In this document: piece by piece, positions 44,470-55,817 of the stretch | Layout of the letters: every line of letters begins with the position of its first letter | How positions within the stretch are numbered: position 1 is the stretch's first letter | Source of the DNA: Anthonomus grandis grandis | Lineage: Eukaryota; Arthropoda; Insecta; Coleoptera; Curculionidae | Length of the DNA: 64,000 bases | Direction: 5' to 3' | NCBI RefSeq assembly: GCF_022605725.1 | Contig: NC_065567.1 | Span: 39,225,127 to 39,289,126, forward strand | Notes under the pieces: generated by a model | Told to the model about the DNA's origin: nothing | Databases searched by the model: none | The model's input: only the letters and a program-made list of their open reading frames with translations | Program-made: the position numbers and the translations under genes

Positions 44470-45455
44470 GTGTTACTGCACGTTGCATTAATAATTTTTG
44501 AGCGTTATTTTCGTGTTTTTTTACGAGGCAATTCGGCAGTACAATGTAGAGATTTGTTATCAGTGACATTTGAGAATAGACCGATTCCTTGTGCAAAAAC
44601 GGTTTTAAATGTGGTTACAAATTTTGAGACATCTTTTTGTCTTCAAGATTGTAAAAAATGCCACACAAAACGTCAAGAACCACCTGTTGAAGTGGTCCAG
44701 GATATAGAACGGCGGGAAGAAATGGTTTGCAGTACCCAAGAACTTGATTCGACACGGTCCACTAGAAGTGTTGGAGAGGAACTGGGAATGAGCAATAAAA
44801 CTGTTGCTCGTATCTGGAAAAAATATGGGTACAAATGTTTCAAGTATTCAAAAACTCAGGAAATATTACCTGAAGACCAGTGGCGAAGAATGGAATTTTG
44901 TGAAACCATGATGGAAAAGGCAAATGAAAATGAATATTTTTTAAAAAATATTTTGTTTTCTGATGAATCTTCTTTTCCCTTATATGGAAAACACAATCCT
45001 TCCATTGTTCGTTATTGGTCTCAGGAAAACGAGCACAGAAGTTTTCAGTTTCGTACCCAGTATCCTCAGAAATTGAATGCTTGGGTTTTGGTATCTTGGG
45101 CGACAATGTTTTTGGGCCATTTTTTATTGATGGCACTTTAAACGCCCAAAAGTACCTTGAGTTGCTGCAAAACCAAGTTTTTCCTGCCATTCAAATCCTA
45201 CCTGATGTAGACCTGGGATCGGTTTATTTTCAGCAAGATGGCTGTCCTGCTCATAACGCGGCTAGGGTAAAAGAATTTTTAACAAATACTTTTCCGAACC
45301 GTCTTATTAGTGGGACTGGCGATATTAAATGGCCTCCTAGATCTCTAGATTTGTCTCCAAATGACTTTTATCTGTGGGGTTACCTTAAGCAGACCATTTA
45401 CAAGCATGAATTTAGTAGGAATTTAGTAGGCGGTTTATTTGAGCCTTTTATTTAA
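44470..45455 (+). pseudogene. Transposase, DDxD Tc1/mariner-IS630 type, one frameshift
   Basis: Two overlapping frames form the gene: 44470 to about 45100 and about 45085 to 45455. The helix-turn-helix is in STRSVGEELGMSNKTVARIW. The catalytic blocks are LFSDESSF (about 44956-44979, first Asp), VYFQQDGCPAHNAARV (45221-45268, second Asp) and WPPRSLDLSPNDFYLWGYLK (45331-45390, last Asp). VRYWSQENEHRSF and GPFFIDGTLNAQKYLELLQ lie between. All three Asp residues are present, and the only clear lesion before the C-terminus is the frameshift near 45095. The C-terminal tail is replaced by a short unrelated end, and the start is uncertain. It is the best-preserved transposase in the window. Confidence 0.85.
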
Positions 45456-45604
45456 AAAATGATATGTTGTTAAGTTTGTTTATTAGAGTCTTATTTCTGA
45501 TTTTTTATTATATTTTTATCAGAGTTGATATTTTATTTTTTATTAGAATAACGCTTTAATTTTCATTATGTGAAACACAGCATATTAAACACTTTAAGAT
45601 TACA

Positions 45605-45655
45605 ATTCTATGCGGGTTTTACACATTGTCATGTCTGTAAAACCCGCATTAGAAT
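45605..45655. repeat. Inverted repeat ATGCGGGTTTTACA
   Basis: ATGCGGGTTTTACA (45610-45623) and TGTAAAACCCGCAT (45636-45649) are exact reverse complements around 12 bases. The match extends outward by ATTCT/AGAAT with a single-base bulge. A GC-rich patch follows at 45740-45800. Confidence 0.75.
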
Positions 45656-46009
45656 AAATATTTTAAAAATGCCTGGATTTTCCCGTAATATATTGGGACA
45701 TTTTGTCGCCAAACGACGCAACTCTCACGAAAGTCAGATGTTTACTAATCGGGCCGGCCGGGGCGGTGCTCGTACACGCGCGACGTTGCAAAATTTCGCC
45801 TCTATGCGGTTTCCTATAAGTAACGAACGAAAACACGATCTGTATAATAATAATTTTAGTTTTTTTTTGTATGTAATTTAATGCTCCGCTTCCTGGTCGC
45901 ACGGAAAATGTTTTTACACTTGCTTTTTTGAACACCGTTGCACTTCTTGATTTTTTTTCTAAATATTTTAGTTAAAGGTTTATACATCCTTATAAGAAAA
46001 GTGTTGCAA

Positions 46010-46500
46010 AAGTCCAAAAAATATACATTTTTCAACTAAATATTGGCATACTTCCAAACAGTTGAAACCATAATAGTAGGCGTCCCATCATTTACACATC
46101 AAAATGATCTAAGAACAAAAGTATTAAATGACAATGGATTCCAGAATTGGATCCCGATACTCATTTGCTGTTCAAAATTTTTTCAATGGGAACCAGATTA
46201 GTCCAAAAACCTATCGAAGGTGTTCGCCACACCCTCAGCCTTCTTGATCAGGACGTAAAACAAATCTTGATTCATCGGTGAAAAGACTGTATGTCTATTC
46301 ACGCTCTTGCCAATTCTGATGTTCTTTGGCCTATCCTAATCTCCTTGCGTGACTTCCACGAGATAGTATTAAAGCTCTAACAGGACGTCTGGTATAAAGA
46401 TTGTTTTCATGTAACCTTTTCTTTATTGTTTGAGCACTGACACTAACGCCATAAACATTTTGAAGCTTACTAGCTACGTTTACAACTCGCGGATTTATTA
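46010..46500 (-). pseudogene. Tc1-like transposase remnant
   Basis: The minus strand reads VVNVASKLQNVYGVSVSAQT, KKRLHENNLYTRRPVRALIL, SRGSHARRLG, NWQERE, then LFTDESRFVLRPDQE with the first catalytic Asp (about 46295-46250). Downstream there are stops and a trace of the central region. The wording matches the copies at 10440-11935 and 61930-62400. It is inactive. Confidence 0.75.
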
Positions 46501-46989
46501 GGTCCATGGATCAAATGATGAGACTATTTTTATTTAGTACAGCCTTGTTTACAAAGATTGATTTTGAGGGTAAAATTAGTGCAGGATTATCTCTAGGATC
46601 AAAATTATAGTATAGACGAAGTATTATTGGACATAACCTCTAATTCTTTAAAATTGTTATTGTTGTTTAAAAATAATAAAAATAAACTAATAATTTTTTT
46701 TCAAGGCTTAAGCTTGTCCTTTATCTTCTTTATTTTTGTGCAGAAAAATGAAAAACTCATAAGCTAACATATTTGGGAATTTACATCGAAAAAATTGTTC
46801 TCATGACGTCATTTGATCCAAGTATGAAATATTTGGTACACGCGGTGTAAACACAGCTATTGTTAAAAAAACGTGTGCCAAACCTTCAAGTGCATTTTTA
46901 ATTGAAGCGACGTGGCGGCCTCTACAGATCTTTTAAGTACTCTATTTTTAACGTATAGTTTTAGCATTAATGTTTTCGGCGAATATTTT

Positions 46990-47025
46990 ATTTTATTTTA
47001 TTAAGAAAAATAATAATAATAATAA
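46990..47025. repeat. AT-rich simple repeat (AAT)n
   Basis: A short run of AATAATAATAATAATAA after TTTTATTTTATTAAG. It may be the tail of a decayed element. Confidence 0.6.
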
Positions 47026-48420
47026 AATGTCTTTATTCAGCAAACGTTACAATAATGCCTATTTGCTAACAAAGGCAAATATTAGCTACAAGCTACTCTT
47101 AATTGATGCATTTTTAAATAGCGGGGCCACTAGTTTTAATTTTACTTAAAATTATCTCTTATTTTAAAAAAATAGAGAAAAACTATCTAACTATATAAGT
47201 GTGACATAAAATGTATTAAGCAGAAAAATGGGTTAAGTTAATTCTGCCAGATATAGTATTTAGTTTGCTAGGTTCCGCTTTCCGGGCTTGCGGAAATTGC
47301 ATTTTAGAGGTTACATGTAAAAATTCCTTTCAAATAAATCTTGACATCACTCAAAGCGGTTTAAACAATAATTGTACACTTCAGGTAGACACACAAATAG
47401 GCATCCAACAAACGTTTTTCTATAAGATGGTAAACAAAAAAATATCAAGAAAAGTTACATTTGCGAAAAAAACGCGTCTGAACCCTTTTAAGTGGACCTT
47501 AAAACACAAAACTGTAATTTTCTTCGCCCTTGAATATATCATTGGCGTTTTAAGATTGTCTTTACGATACCCGCCACAATAATGTAGAATATAAAATTAT
47601 ACAAATCATTTCCTCCGTATCCCTCAGCGCTATCTCGTATCGGTTTCCCGAAAGGATTGGTGAGGAGTTAAGGGCTTTAGTCATGGTTAAAATTTTAATT
47701 GAATGTTTTTATGTCATTAATCGGGAATATATAATGATGTGAAACATCTGCGTATTGCCGTAAGGCAGAATATTTTACTTATTAATATTTCAGGTATGTA
47801 TATTGAAAAGTATACGTACCTGATCGTCATCAAAATGTTTTTTAAATGGAAACCACTATTTTTTAATGCAGAATCAGAAAGAACGCATTTTTTACAAAGG
47901 ATATGGTACAAATGAATAGTAGTAGTAGTAGCAGTAGTAGTAAGGGTGGGGGAGCTAGAGCTCGGCAAATAGGCCTGAGCAGTCCCTTTTCGCCAACCTC
48001 AGAATCACCCACCCCTACGCCTCCACTCTCAATGCGCGGTCTTTACTGAGTCGGCCCGACAAATAAATAATAGTTACATAAGCAATTTTGAACGAAAAAT
48101 GATAATAAAATGTAAAATTAAAGAAATACCTATCAAAATTAAATGTTCCTAAAATAAAACTGATTAGAAGATTAAAAGTAAACTTTATTTTAGATTAGAA
48201 GACATAAGTTTAAAGCTAACAAAATTAAATTTTAAAAACTCTACCACTTTTATAGATAATTTTTAGACCTACGTCTTTAAAAACCCTAACAATGCCGTTT
48301 GTTAAGACACGATCATACCACATGATAAAATTAAAATAAATTTAAAATGCAAAAAAGTAACATGTTTTAAATACTTTGTAGGAGAACATTAAAACTTAGT
48401 AAAACCAGTGAGTAACAATC
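47026..48420. other. Stretch without firm gene, with GC-rich patch
   Basis: A 105-codon frame (47265-47582) with five cysteines has no recognised motif and no splice or promoter support. An AGT microsatellite (47917-47942) leads into about 120 bases of GC-richer sequence (47943-48060). That could be a short interspersed element, but I could not find A and B boxes. Confidence 0.35.
47917..47942. repeat. AGT trinucleotide repeat
   Basis: About eight AGT units with one GCA interruption. Confidence 0.85.
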
Positions 48421-48429
48421 GAAAATTCG

Positions 48430-48720
48430 ATGCATATAAAAGTTTAGCAATATAAAAAAATCAAAAAACTATTCTTAATAGGGATGAAGATCCAATCCCT
48501 TATACTATTACTCACTTGTATAGCTTACTTAGAATTAAACTTTGTTCAGTCATGCTTCATTGGATTTTCCGCTCTATTAATTACATCTTTAGTCTATAAG
48601 GCCACTTGTAAATAGTTTTAATCTTCTGCCGAGGATGCTTACATCGTTAGCCAATCACACGTCGACAGTAAAATAAAGAGTTTTAGTAAGTGGTAAAACT
48701 GTTTTGTAAAAATTTTTTTT
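48430..48720 (+). repeat. Penelope-like terminal repeat with decayed hammerhead
   Basis: Reverse complement of the repeats at 23340 and 43560, plus CTTAATAGGGATGAAGATCC as at 24435. At 48629-48666, CCGAGGA, a TGCTTAC-ATCG-TTAGC stem II, then CAATC in place of GAAAC and ACACGTCGAC give a hammerhead skeleton. Both catalytic boxes are mutated. Confidence 0.5.
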
Positions 48721-49797
48721 TATGACTTAATAAACGTTACCATCTAATATATCAAATATTATTATTATCAGCAACCTTTGAAAATGTCTATTTGTCTTCT
48801 ACAGACCTACGCGCTTCCCTTTACTCTCTTTAAAAATACAATACACTCAGCCTCTTAGAAGATTTAAGCTTCAATTTGATCTGTCAACGATAGGGAGATA
48901 GTGTTTTATTGTGTTTGATTATTCTACCTACCTCGCACTGCAAAGCCCATTTGTGTTTACCCTCGTCGTAATTTAATAAGATCGCAATAACGAAAATTTA
49001 GGGCCATTTGCTTAGCTTAATATTAGCTTGTTTCTGATCCAATATTGCACATGTAATTCATCGGAGAAATTAAATTGCTATTTGATTAATACTTACATAA
49101 GTATGTAGGTTAGTATAAAGCATCAAAAAATATAACAGAAACAGAGCCATAAGGAAAGTACTGGTGACTTTGATTTACATATATAACAGTCGTATAACTA
49201 ATTCCCCTTAATAACTTATTCCACACTTAATTTTATCTTAAAAAATCCAACACAGATGTGAATTCTAAAAAACTGGAATCCTTTACATAAAACTGAAAAC
49301 ACATTGTTACACACGTATCTCGCAGCCGATATTTCCCACTTGGTATTCGAAGCCGGGATAACATTACCATCAGTAGTAATTTAGAAAGCAGACCCCTAAC
49401 TTTAGGGTTTGAAATAAACTGAAGGGGAGGCGCAATATTATATGCAAACCGCTTGTGTACCCGACAATGAATACTTGTTTAATATAACGGAAGAGAAATC
49501 TTTATCATGGCACAAGTCTTAATCAAGGAAATGTATGAAAATGATACTTCTCATCTTAATATTTATACTCTTTAATGGTCTGAACAAAGAGAACGCAAGT
49601 TTAAATATATGTTACTTTTTATTGTATGAGCTTTTATAGTGCTGTTGTTGTTTTCAATTCCACAGAGTACGTAGCATTAAAATAACGAATAGCGATGACT
49701 TAAAACATTAACTTTTGAGAGCACATTTTAGCAATACCTTTGGATTATTCCTTCCTTATTTTGTCAGTAGAAATTACATGATCTCTATGAAATTAAA
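48721..49797. other. Non-coding stretch
   Basis: No gene is supported. Many short AT-rich frames are present. Confidence 0.4.
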
Positions 49798-50181
49798 TGT
49801 TAGTGTGACTCTAACCGACTGACATGAGATCCTGGTAAAACTACGATTCGGATTTCAAATGTATTTATTGAGGCATTCTTTTCTTTCCACTTTGGTTAGA
49901 AATAACATGCTCCCCTATAATATATAATTTCCAAGTATCAGATGTTAAATTATAGTAACATTATAATAACTTATTATTTATCAGTCCTTACCTAATTATC
50001 TTATGCGGGAAAAGCAAACCGCCATGGCGACGTGACGACGTAATGTGTACGATTTTGATGACCTCTGCGCATGACTTTAAGATGCGACGCAGACAATCAA
50101 ACACAGCAAAATTCAAAAAACTAACATTAGGCTTTAACACAGTCTCTTTTTTTGAAATGCTAAGACTTGCAACACGTAACA
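49798..50181 (-). repeat. 3' LTR of a BEL/Pao element
   Basis: On the minus strand it begins TGTTACGTGTTGCAAGTC (50181) and ends GAGTCACACTAACA (49798), TG...CA. A related stretch lies in the same orientation at 50714-50880. They share CAAACCGCCA, a GACGTAATGTGT run, CGATTTTGATGAC and ATGCGACG. The BEL integrase end lies between them, so these are the two LTRs of a collapsed element. The exact ends rest on the terminal-base rule. Confidence 0.6.
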
Positions 50182-50265
50182 AAATTCTTTATTTTAAAGT
50201 AACCAAATAATATAATTAAGAACGTCTCTAAGCAATAAAATTTTTAAAACACTGATCGTCCTTCA

Positions 50266-50600
50266 TTTTTTAATTGGCATTAAAAGTAGTTGACGAATCG
50301 CCTTTTTGTAAGCTCGATTTTAAGTTTTGATACTAATTACTCGAATAGTGCCATCTTGACCAGGATGAACTGCAATAAGACGATACATGGACCATACCAT
50401 CAGCGGCATTCTATCCTTCTTTAACAAAACTAATTGTCCAATGCCGATTTGCTTCTAGTTGTTTTGATTGTACCACTACTTGTTCTCATGCAACTAGTGA
50501 TTAAGGTACTGCTTGGTCCAACTAGCCAAAAATGTCTCATTTGTCAGATCAATATGAAACATTTTGTAATATTGACAAGTATTTGGTCAAAGCTTTCAGA
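50266..50600 (-). pseudogene. BEL/Pao integrase C-terminal end
   Basis: The minus strand gives KQYLNH.LHENK.WYNQNN, QIGIGQLVLLKKDRMPLMVW, SMYRLIAVHPGQDGTIRVIS and AYKKAIRQLLLMP. This is the usual BEL/Pao pattern: a W..EYL..L..R.KW region, then G.LV.+K....P...W...R+..+HPG.DG..RV..+.T, ending in a basic tail. Stops interrupt it near 50510-50450 and 50312. Everything upstream of integrase is deleted, so only this end remains between the LTRs. Confidence 0.75.
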
Positions 50601-50713
50601 CAGACAGATCGAAGGAGAAAGGAGTAAGAATCCTTGAATTTAGGATAATCTCAACCTTATACGTAAGAGTATGAAGTTCATTCATCATTGACAACTTATT
50701 TGTTTATCGGTCC

Positions 50714-50900
50714 TCAACCTGAATATCTTGTACCGCAGAGACAAACCGCCAAGGCTAAGTGTCGACGTAATGTGTCCGATTTTGATGACTTGTCCACAGC
50801 GCTAAAATGCGACGTTGCTATGCAGCCGATAAAATAAGCCAAAATACAAATACTAAAACTTAGCTTTAACAGTAATCTACAGAATATTTAACAGTGCTAC
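50714..50900 (-). repeat. Partial 5' LTR of the BEL/Pao element
   Basis: Diverged direct repeat of 49990-50160. Its outer boundary is not clear. It sits on the upstream side of the minus-strand integrase remnant, as a 5' LTR should. Confidence 0.55.
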
Positions 50901-50904
50901 CTCA

Positions 50905-51525
50905 TTTAAATTTTTCAGTGTTAGCAAATTCCTCGGACTAATTATCGAAAATAAACTCAAGTTTTTTTCATCTCTCTCAACATTTTGTCTGTCGCTAATA
51001 AACTGCCTTCTGGTTGCTATGCTGAAAGACTACTTTGAGAAAGAACTTGGTCTTCTAATGGGCAAATCTGGTTACTTGTATTATAGTTAGAGTCACATTT
51101 ACGCGATGAGATTACATTCTGGGGCACTGCAAGCTAACTTCTTGTTTATATCATCTAAAAAAGTTAAAATCCTTAGTTAATATTATAACCTCAGATATCC
51201 CAATAGAGCCTTGGTATTCTTTGTTCTCGAATACCTCCATTAGCTCTAACCAAAAATTCTTTGTTGGAGTAAAAATGTGTTAAAATCTTCCCTTAAACAT
51301 ACGCAAATATAAGTAGCATTTAAAAAAATACTTTTATATGACCTAATGCTTTATAAAGTACTTTATTTATTGTATTTTATGCAACCCTCTTTGTTAATGG
51401 CATTAGTTTTTAAAATAAAGAAGCTTATTTTGACTTTGATAAAAAGTAATCTCAGATACTTAAACCTAGCACACGCAAATACTGGACACTCCCCGATGAC
51501 GTGGTCTGCAGTTATTTCCTCCTCC
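50905..51525. other. Non-coding stretch
   Basis: No supported feature is seen. Confidence 0.4.
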
Positions 51526-51529
51526 CAAC

Positions 51530-51840
51530 ACCAGCGTCACTCCAGGATATGGGCAATAGTGGTGAGGAGGTTTTTTTTCTTATGAAATACACTGACACAA
51601 AAGGGCAAATCCTAAGTTTTGCAGGTTCTAATATTCGGAAAAGACATGCTTTTGGAATTAATTCGATAGACTTTCCCTTCTCCATAAAAAGAAGTTCCGA
51701 TATAGCGACGTCCTAGGCGTCTGCAGATGCACCGATATTCATGAGCCGTATCTGCCTATCGAGTAAATCTTTCCTGTATAGCTCTAGGTAGAATGATGTG
51801 GGCCAGCTCGGAAGAGCATTTACCGTGAGGTGAAAGAAAA
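51530..51840 (-). pseudogene. Non-LTR RT C-terminal fragment, relative of 39030-40870
   Basis: It resembles 39040-39310 base by base in the same orientation. Shared words include ATAGCGACGTCCTAGG (or ATACAGCGACGTCCTTGG), GATGAGCCG and GCCAGCTCGGAAGAGCA. It covers only the last about 100 codons, with stops. The two plus-strand frames here are shadows. Confidence 0.6.
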
Positions 51841-51924
51841 GGACCCATCCCTAGCCACATTTTGCATCTTTTTAAGTGCAGTAGTTGTCTGGGAGACAGG
51901 CAGAGATCCATTTATGTATGCCTG

Positions 51925-52140
51925 CCTCATGCCAGATTTTCCGTCTGTCTCCGGAGGGTAACTCTATCAAGCAGACTCTTTATTGATACGGCAACTACAC
52001 ATTTCGCTGTACGGATTATAGGTTTAATATCTACCCAGTATTTTGTGCATTTCAGTTTAATAAGAGAGGCCGCTACCTCATTAGCAGCACTGCCTAACTG
52101 ACCAAGCACCAGCTCTTTATGCCTAGAAGGCATAAAGAAG
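51925..52140 (-). pseudogene. LINE RNase H-tail fragment
   Basis: The minus-strand frame reads PSRHKELVLGQLGSAANEVA, ASLI, KYWVDIKPIIRTAKCVVAVS, IKSLL. The NEVA.SL core and the following GIAKCVAV-like segment match the LINE end at 15085-15625 (GNEVGDSLA and IAKCVAVASMKVL). It begins at an A of MPSRHK, but the fragment is cut on both sides. Confidence 0.5.
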
Positions 52141-52659
52141 TTGGAATAGACTGCTGGACTGCTGGACCTAGTGTATATGAAATTTTATTATTTTATAAAA
52201 AATGTATACAAGAACCTTCTTTTAATTCCGTGTTAGCTTTCACATTAAACCACCTTCGTATGATGTCGCCCTATTACACAAAATACTTTTTATCATACAA
52301 AAAGTAAACCTATAGACTGACTGAACTTGGTTTTCCTAATATCCTCATTTTTCTTACCATTTACATAAATTGTGGCTCCACAATTTTCACTGACTACCGA
52401 GATTTATTAAAATGGTCTATGCAAAACTTTCTTCTGAATAGAATGTAAATGAGCGTATTAAAGTAGATTTTCAATTTTTTCCTGAAAACAACATTTGAAG
52501 ACGATAAATAGCTCCTTTTTTCTTTTTACTTGTACCTTTCTGTTTTATTGAAATAAATCAATAATCTTAATGGCGTAACGTTTTTTCTCTACAGTTTGTG
52601 ACCCAATATTTTCGATATTGCGGAGGGTTGTTGGGTGGGGTCAGAAATAAAACAGAAAC

Positions 52660-52715
52660 CTGTTTACTTAACTGTCGACGTTTCGACTTATTAAGTCATC
52701 CTCAGGATGGGCGTG
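52660..52715 (-). ncRNA. Hammerhead ribozyme motif, minus strand
   Basis: On the minus strand, CTGAGGA (52699-52705) is followed by a stem II built from GACTT/AAGTC (52685-52697), the GAAAC box and a very short stem III ACGT, with C as the cleavage base (about 52677). The TCGACAG run then follows. Position 7 of the core is G, which is allowed. All other conserved core bases are present. Adjacent DNA (52540-52680) has the character of a Penelope-like terminal repeat. Confidence 0.65.
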
Positions 52716-52862
52716 GCTTTACGCCGCCATTTTGAAGCTTTGCAAAATGAGCTAGGGATTAAAAAGTATTATTTAGGTTGATAATGATGTATGTGTCAAA
52801 TTTCAAATTTTTATATAAACGCATTCAAATGATAAGAGAGGGGACAATTAAGAGCCGCACTG
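52715..52862 (-). repeat. MITE-like repeat, copy of 29717-29890
   Basis: Reverse-complement match to the repeat at 29717, ending CACTG before TA at the right. Here the hairpin is truncated by the hammerhead-bearing sequence that abuts it at 52710-52720. Confidence 0.6.
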
Positions 52863-53339
52863 TATATAAAGTCTAAATATTGGTCTTATGCAACTGCTTA
52901 TCGATAACTATAGAAAGAAGTCTTAAATATTGATGCTTGCAAATTAGTGTCATGCAACTAGCAATAGGCATTTTTTTTTAATAACTCAGTTTTAATATTA
53001 CGTAGCTTAAATGGATATTAGCTGATATTCAAAAACTTTCGCTGACGCTTTGAAAAGTAAATAACGATGTTCTTTTATATTTTGTACCGTTTTATTATTA
53101 TCTAGTAATCAATTGAAGAGAGAATATCCCACCTTCCTACGCATTTTTCAATGACCTTTTCAATAATATGTGCCATATTTTCTGTTTGTAATCCATGATG
53201 TATATTAATATTAGCACATAAAATATTGTGGAAACGGCCACAGTTTTAAGGATATTTCTTTTATTAATCAATAAACCTTTTGTAAATTTTGTATAATTCT
53301 ATTATAGAGAGGCTCACTTTAGGCCCCAATTTAGGTTAT

Positions 53340-54120
53340 TTCATTGTACCTGGTAGTTAGGTTGTCTAGATTTTATGAACTTGCTTGGTTTAACTGTCAG
53401 TGGTCTAGATTAGTAGAAAACATTTTCCACGCAATTCCTTTGTTCCAAGGGTGTTAAAAACTATATTTTCTGACACCTTATTGAGTTTGGTTATTGATCT
53501 TGACAACAATTCAACGCTTCAGGAAGAGAGATTTGTAGTCTAATGTTGTGCATTAAAAGAGTACGTTCATGACATATAAGGGTTTGTTCCTTTCAGCATT
53601 ATTACAGTATCATCGGTCTAACAGACCACTAGATCAGAGCCCATCATTTCTATCACATTGTGTAGATGTAGTAAAATGTAGATTGTAAACAATTGTGGTG
53701 CAAGCCCGGTGTCCTGAGGCAAACCATACTCCACTGGGCAAGATACTGTTACAGTATTGGTATAACCAATTCTAACTCGTTGGATTGAATTTTCTAAATA
53801 GAAAATTTAGATACACCAATTTTATAAAGTTCATCCAGTAAAGTAAGATGCGTCACAGTATCAAAGGCCTTAAATTAAGAAAAAATGCAGGCATCTATAA
53901 TCTCGGTCCAGGAATGTCCATATGTGTTCCGGGATCCTATATATCTTTAATTCCAGTTTAAAGGAAAAAGACTAATCTTAGTTTCATAGCCTTTTCAAAT
54001 ATTTTACCAATATTAGTTGTTAGAAAATTTGGAAAAATGTTATCAGCCTCTATACTAAAAGTATTTTTTAAAGAGGCAATCCTATTTATGAATTCGTTTT
54101 CAATTATAGGGTGTAAGATT
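53340..54120 (-). pseudogene. Non-LTR reverse transcriptase fragment, heavily decayed
   Basis: On the minus strand, LTTNIGKIFEKAMKLRLV (54030-53965), FKAFDTVTHLTLLDELYKIG (53875-53820), GLPQDTGLAPQLFTIYI (about 53720-53675) and TDDTVIMLKGTN (53610-53580) are the successive RT blocks. The last is the catalytic box, with TDD for the usual YADD or FADD. Stops and shifts occur in every block. The family is jockey/R1-like but cannot be placed closer. Confidence 0.65.
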
Positions 54121-54243
54121 ATAGTGGGCCTACAAAAGAGCTTTGAGGTTCTTTGGAAAAAGTTTTAAACATTCTTTATTTCGGTTTTTTATTTTATTTC
54201 CTAGAGTATTAATAATACTCAGCAATAAACAGCTTAGAAGCGT

Positions 54244-54275
54244 GGTGATGAGAGAAACACGTGTCGACATCATTA
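54244..54275 (+). ncRNA. Collapsed hammerhead-like motif
   Basis: TGATGA is followed by GA, then GAAACACGTGTCGAC. Stem III and the GAAAC box are perfect, but stem II is missing (two bases remain) and the leading C is G. It is most likely a deletion product of a Penelope-like hammerhead. Confidence 0.35.
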
Positions 54276-54624
54276 AGCGTGTCGATATTTCATAAGTTGT
54301 CATATATTCGCTATGGACTGACCGCATACAACGTTGGCCAATAAGACTAGATCTTTCTGAAATTCTCCAATATTATTCGAACAGAAGTCTAAAAAATCGA
54401 TCTTTTTTCGACTTACAATATAAATTTGTATATATAACTTATATGTGAATTTAATTACTGAAAACATAATGAAGACCCCATGACAATCTCTTTAATAAAC
54501 TTTTAAGAATTAAATAATTATAGTCGTATTAAAATATTATAGTATATGAATCTCTACTTAAGATTAAAAAAAATTATAATTTAAAATAAATATAAAATGT
54601 TAAAAAAATGATTAAAATCGCAGT

Positions 54625-55720
54625 TTAATAATTTTTGTCGTGTTTAATATCTAAGCTTTTCAAAAAAAAAAACAGTCTGTCAAGTCTACCAGGATCCAAA
54701 CGGTTTTGCTCATTACTCGCTATATTCCCAGTATTTGAAAACAGACGGTCACAAGGTACAGATGATTCCCCAACGCATATATACTTCATAGATGTTGAAC
54801 AAATACCTTGCTGCTTGCGATAAATAGTGTTCATTCATCATAGTGTTCAATTCATCATTCAGACCCTGACTTTCCGGAGTAAGTGTATTACACAAAGAGA
54901 GCTGCTTTTTTAGAAGTAACTTATAGAAACTCCAAATTCCTTTTTCTGTTTCTTCATTTTCCTCACTTTTATATTGAGGAAGTTGTCAATGTGATTGAAT
55001 ATCTAAAATTAAAGTCTATCGCCCAGGAACAGGCTATTTTATTAGTAAAATGATTTTCTTTAACTAGGATCCAAAATTGCTGCCCCTGCTAATACACGCA
55101 CTTTAAAATGTCTTTTTTAAGCCTCCAGTAATCAAAGTTTTTGTTTTAGCACCAATTAGTTGAAGTATTAATCGCATTATATGTTTGAGGCAGACAAATT
55201 GGAGCAGACAAGTGTTATGATTTTGCTGGTAGTAATCTCCTGATATTTCTTTAGTAATATTTTCTAACGGCCTCAATATATTCATGAGTTCTTTTATATA
55301 TTCCAGTTTTCTTGCAGTAAGTCAGTGCTTTTGGATACTTTAATAATATTGGGGCAATTATTTTAGAAAATTTAACAAATCGTTGTTCAGTTGTTTATAA
55401 ACTAAGTTGCTTACAAGTTGATTATAAACGGAATTTCAAAAAGTGTCAAAACCGAAGTGTCAAAGGCTTTGTTTTGTGTTGCTTCCTTTAAAGAGTCAAC
55501 AGAATTTGTATTGTGCTCAAAATAAGTACTAATTTCTTTCATATTTGTTAACAAATGTTTATCTTTTTCCAATCCACCCCTATTGTCAAATGGTTTTGCT
55601 GCCACTAGATTTAAGCTATGAGCAAAACATGACATATGTTTACTTTTGTCACAAAAATTCGAAACAGCTTTAACAATATTTGCGCCTTTATGCGTGATAT
55701 TCTATTACTTTATTACTCGT
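54625..55720 (-). pseudogene. hAT transposase remnant
   Basis: On the minus strand, ITHKGANIVKAVSNFCDKSK, HMSCFAHSLNLVAAK (55700-55590) is the hAT core around the second catalytic region. ILRPLENITKEISGDYYQQN (55280-55220) is the central part. KYICVGESSVPCDRLFSNTG, NIASNEQNRLDPGRLDRLFF (54790-54670) is the hATC dimerisation region at the C-terminus. The order and spacing fit one gene of about 370 codons, with frameshifts between blocks. The RNase-H-fold first Asp region is upstream and not seen. No TIR was found. Confidence 0.85.
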
Positions 55721-55790
55721 TATATGTCGTTTTTATGCTATATTCTTAATTAGATAAACTAAATTTAAAAATTTAATTTAACTAAATTTA

Positions 55791-55817
55791 ACGGTTTAAT
55801 TTTTAAAATTAAACCGT
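55791..55817. repeat. Short palindrome at the start of the LINE
   Basis: ACGGTTTAATTTT (55791-55803) and AAAATTAAACCGT (55805-55817) are exact reverse complements around one T. It ends 17 bp after the point where the endonuclease frame opens at 55800. Confidence 0.7.

Noticed and set aside
47265..47582. 105-codon frame with several cysteines
   Set aside because: No family pattern, no splice or promoter context; kept out of the gene list for lack of support.
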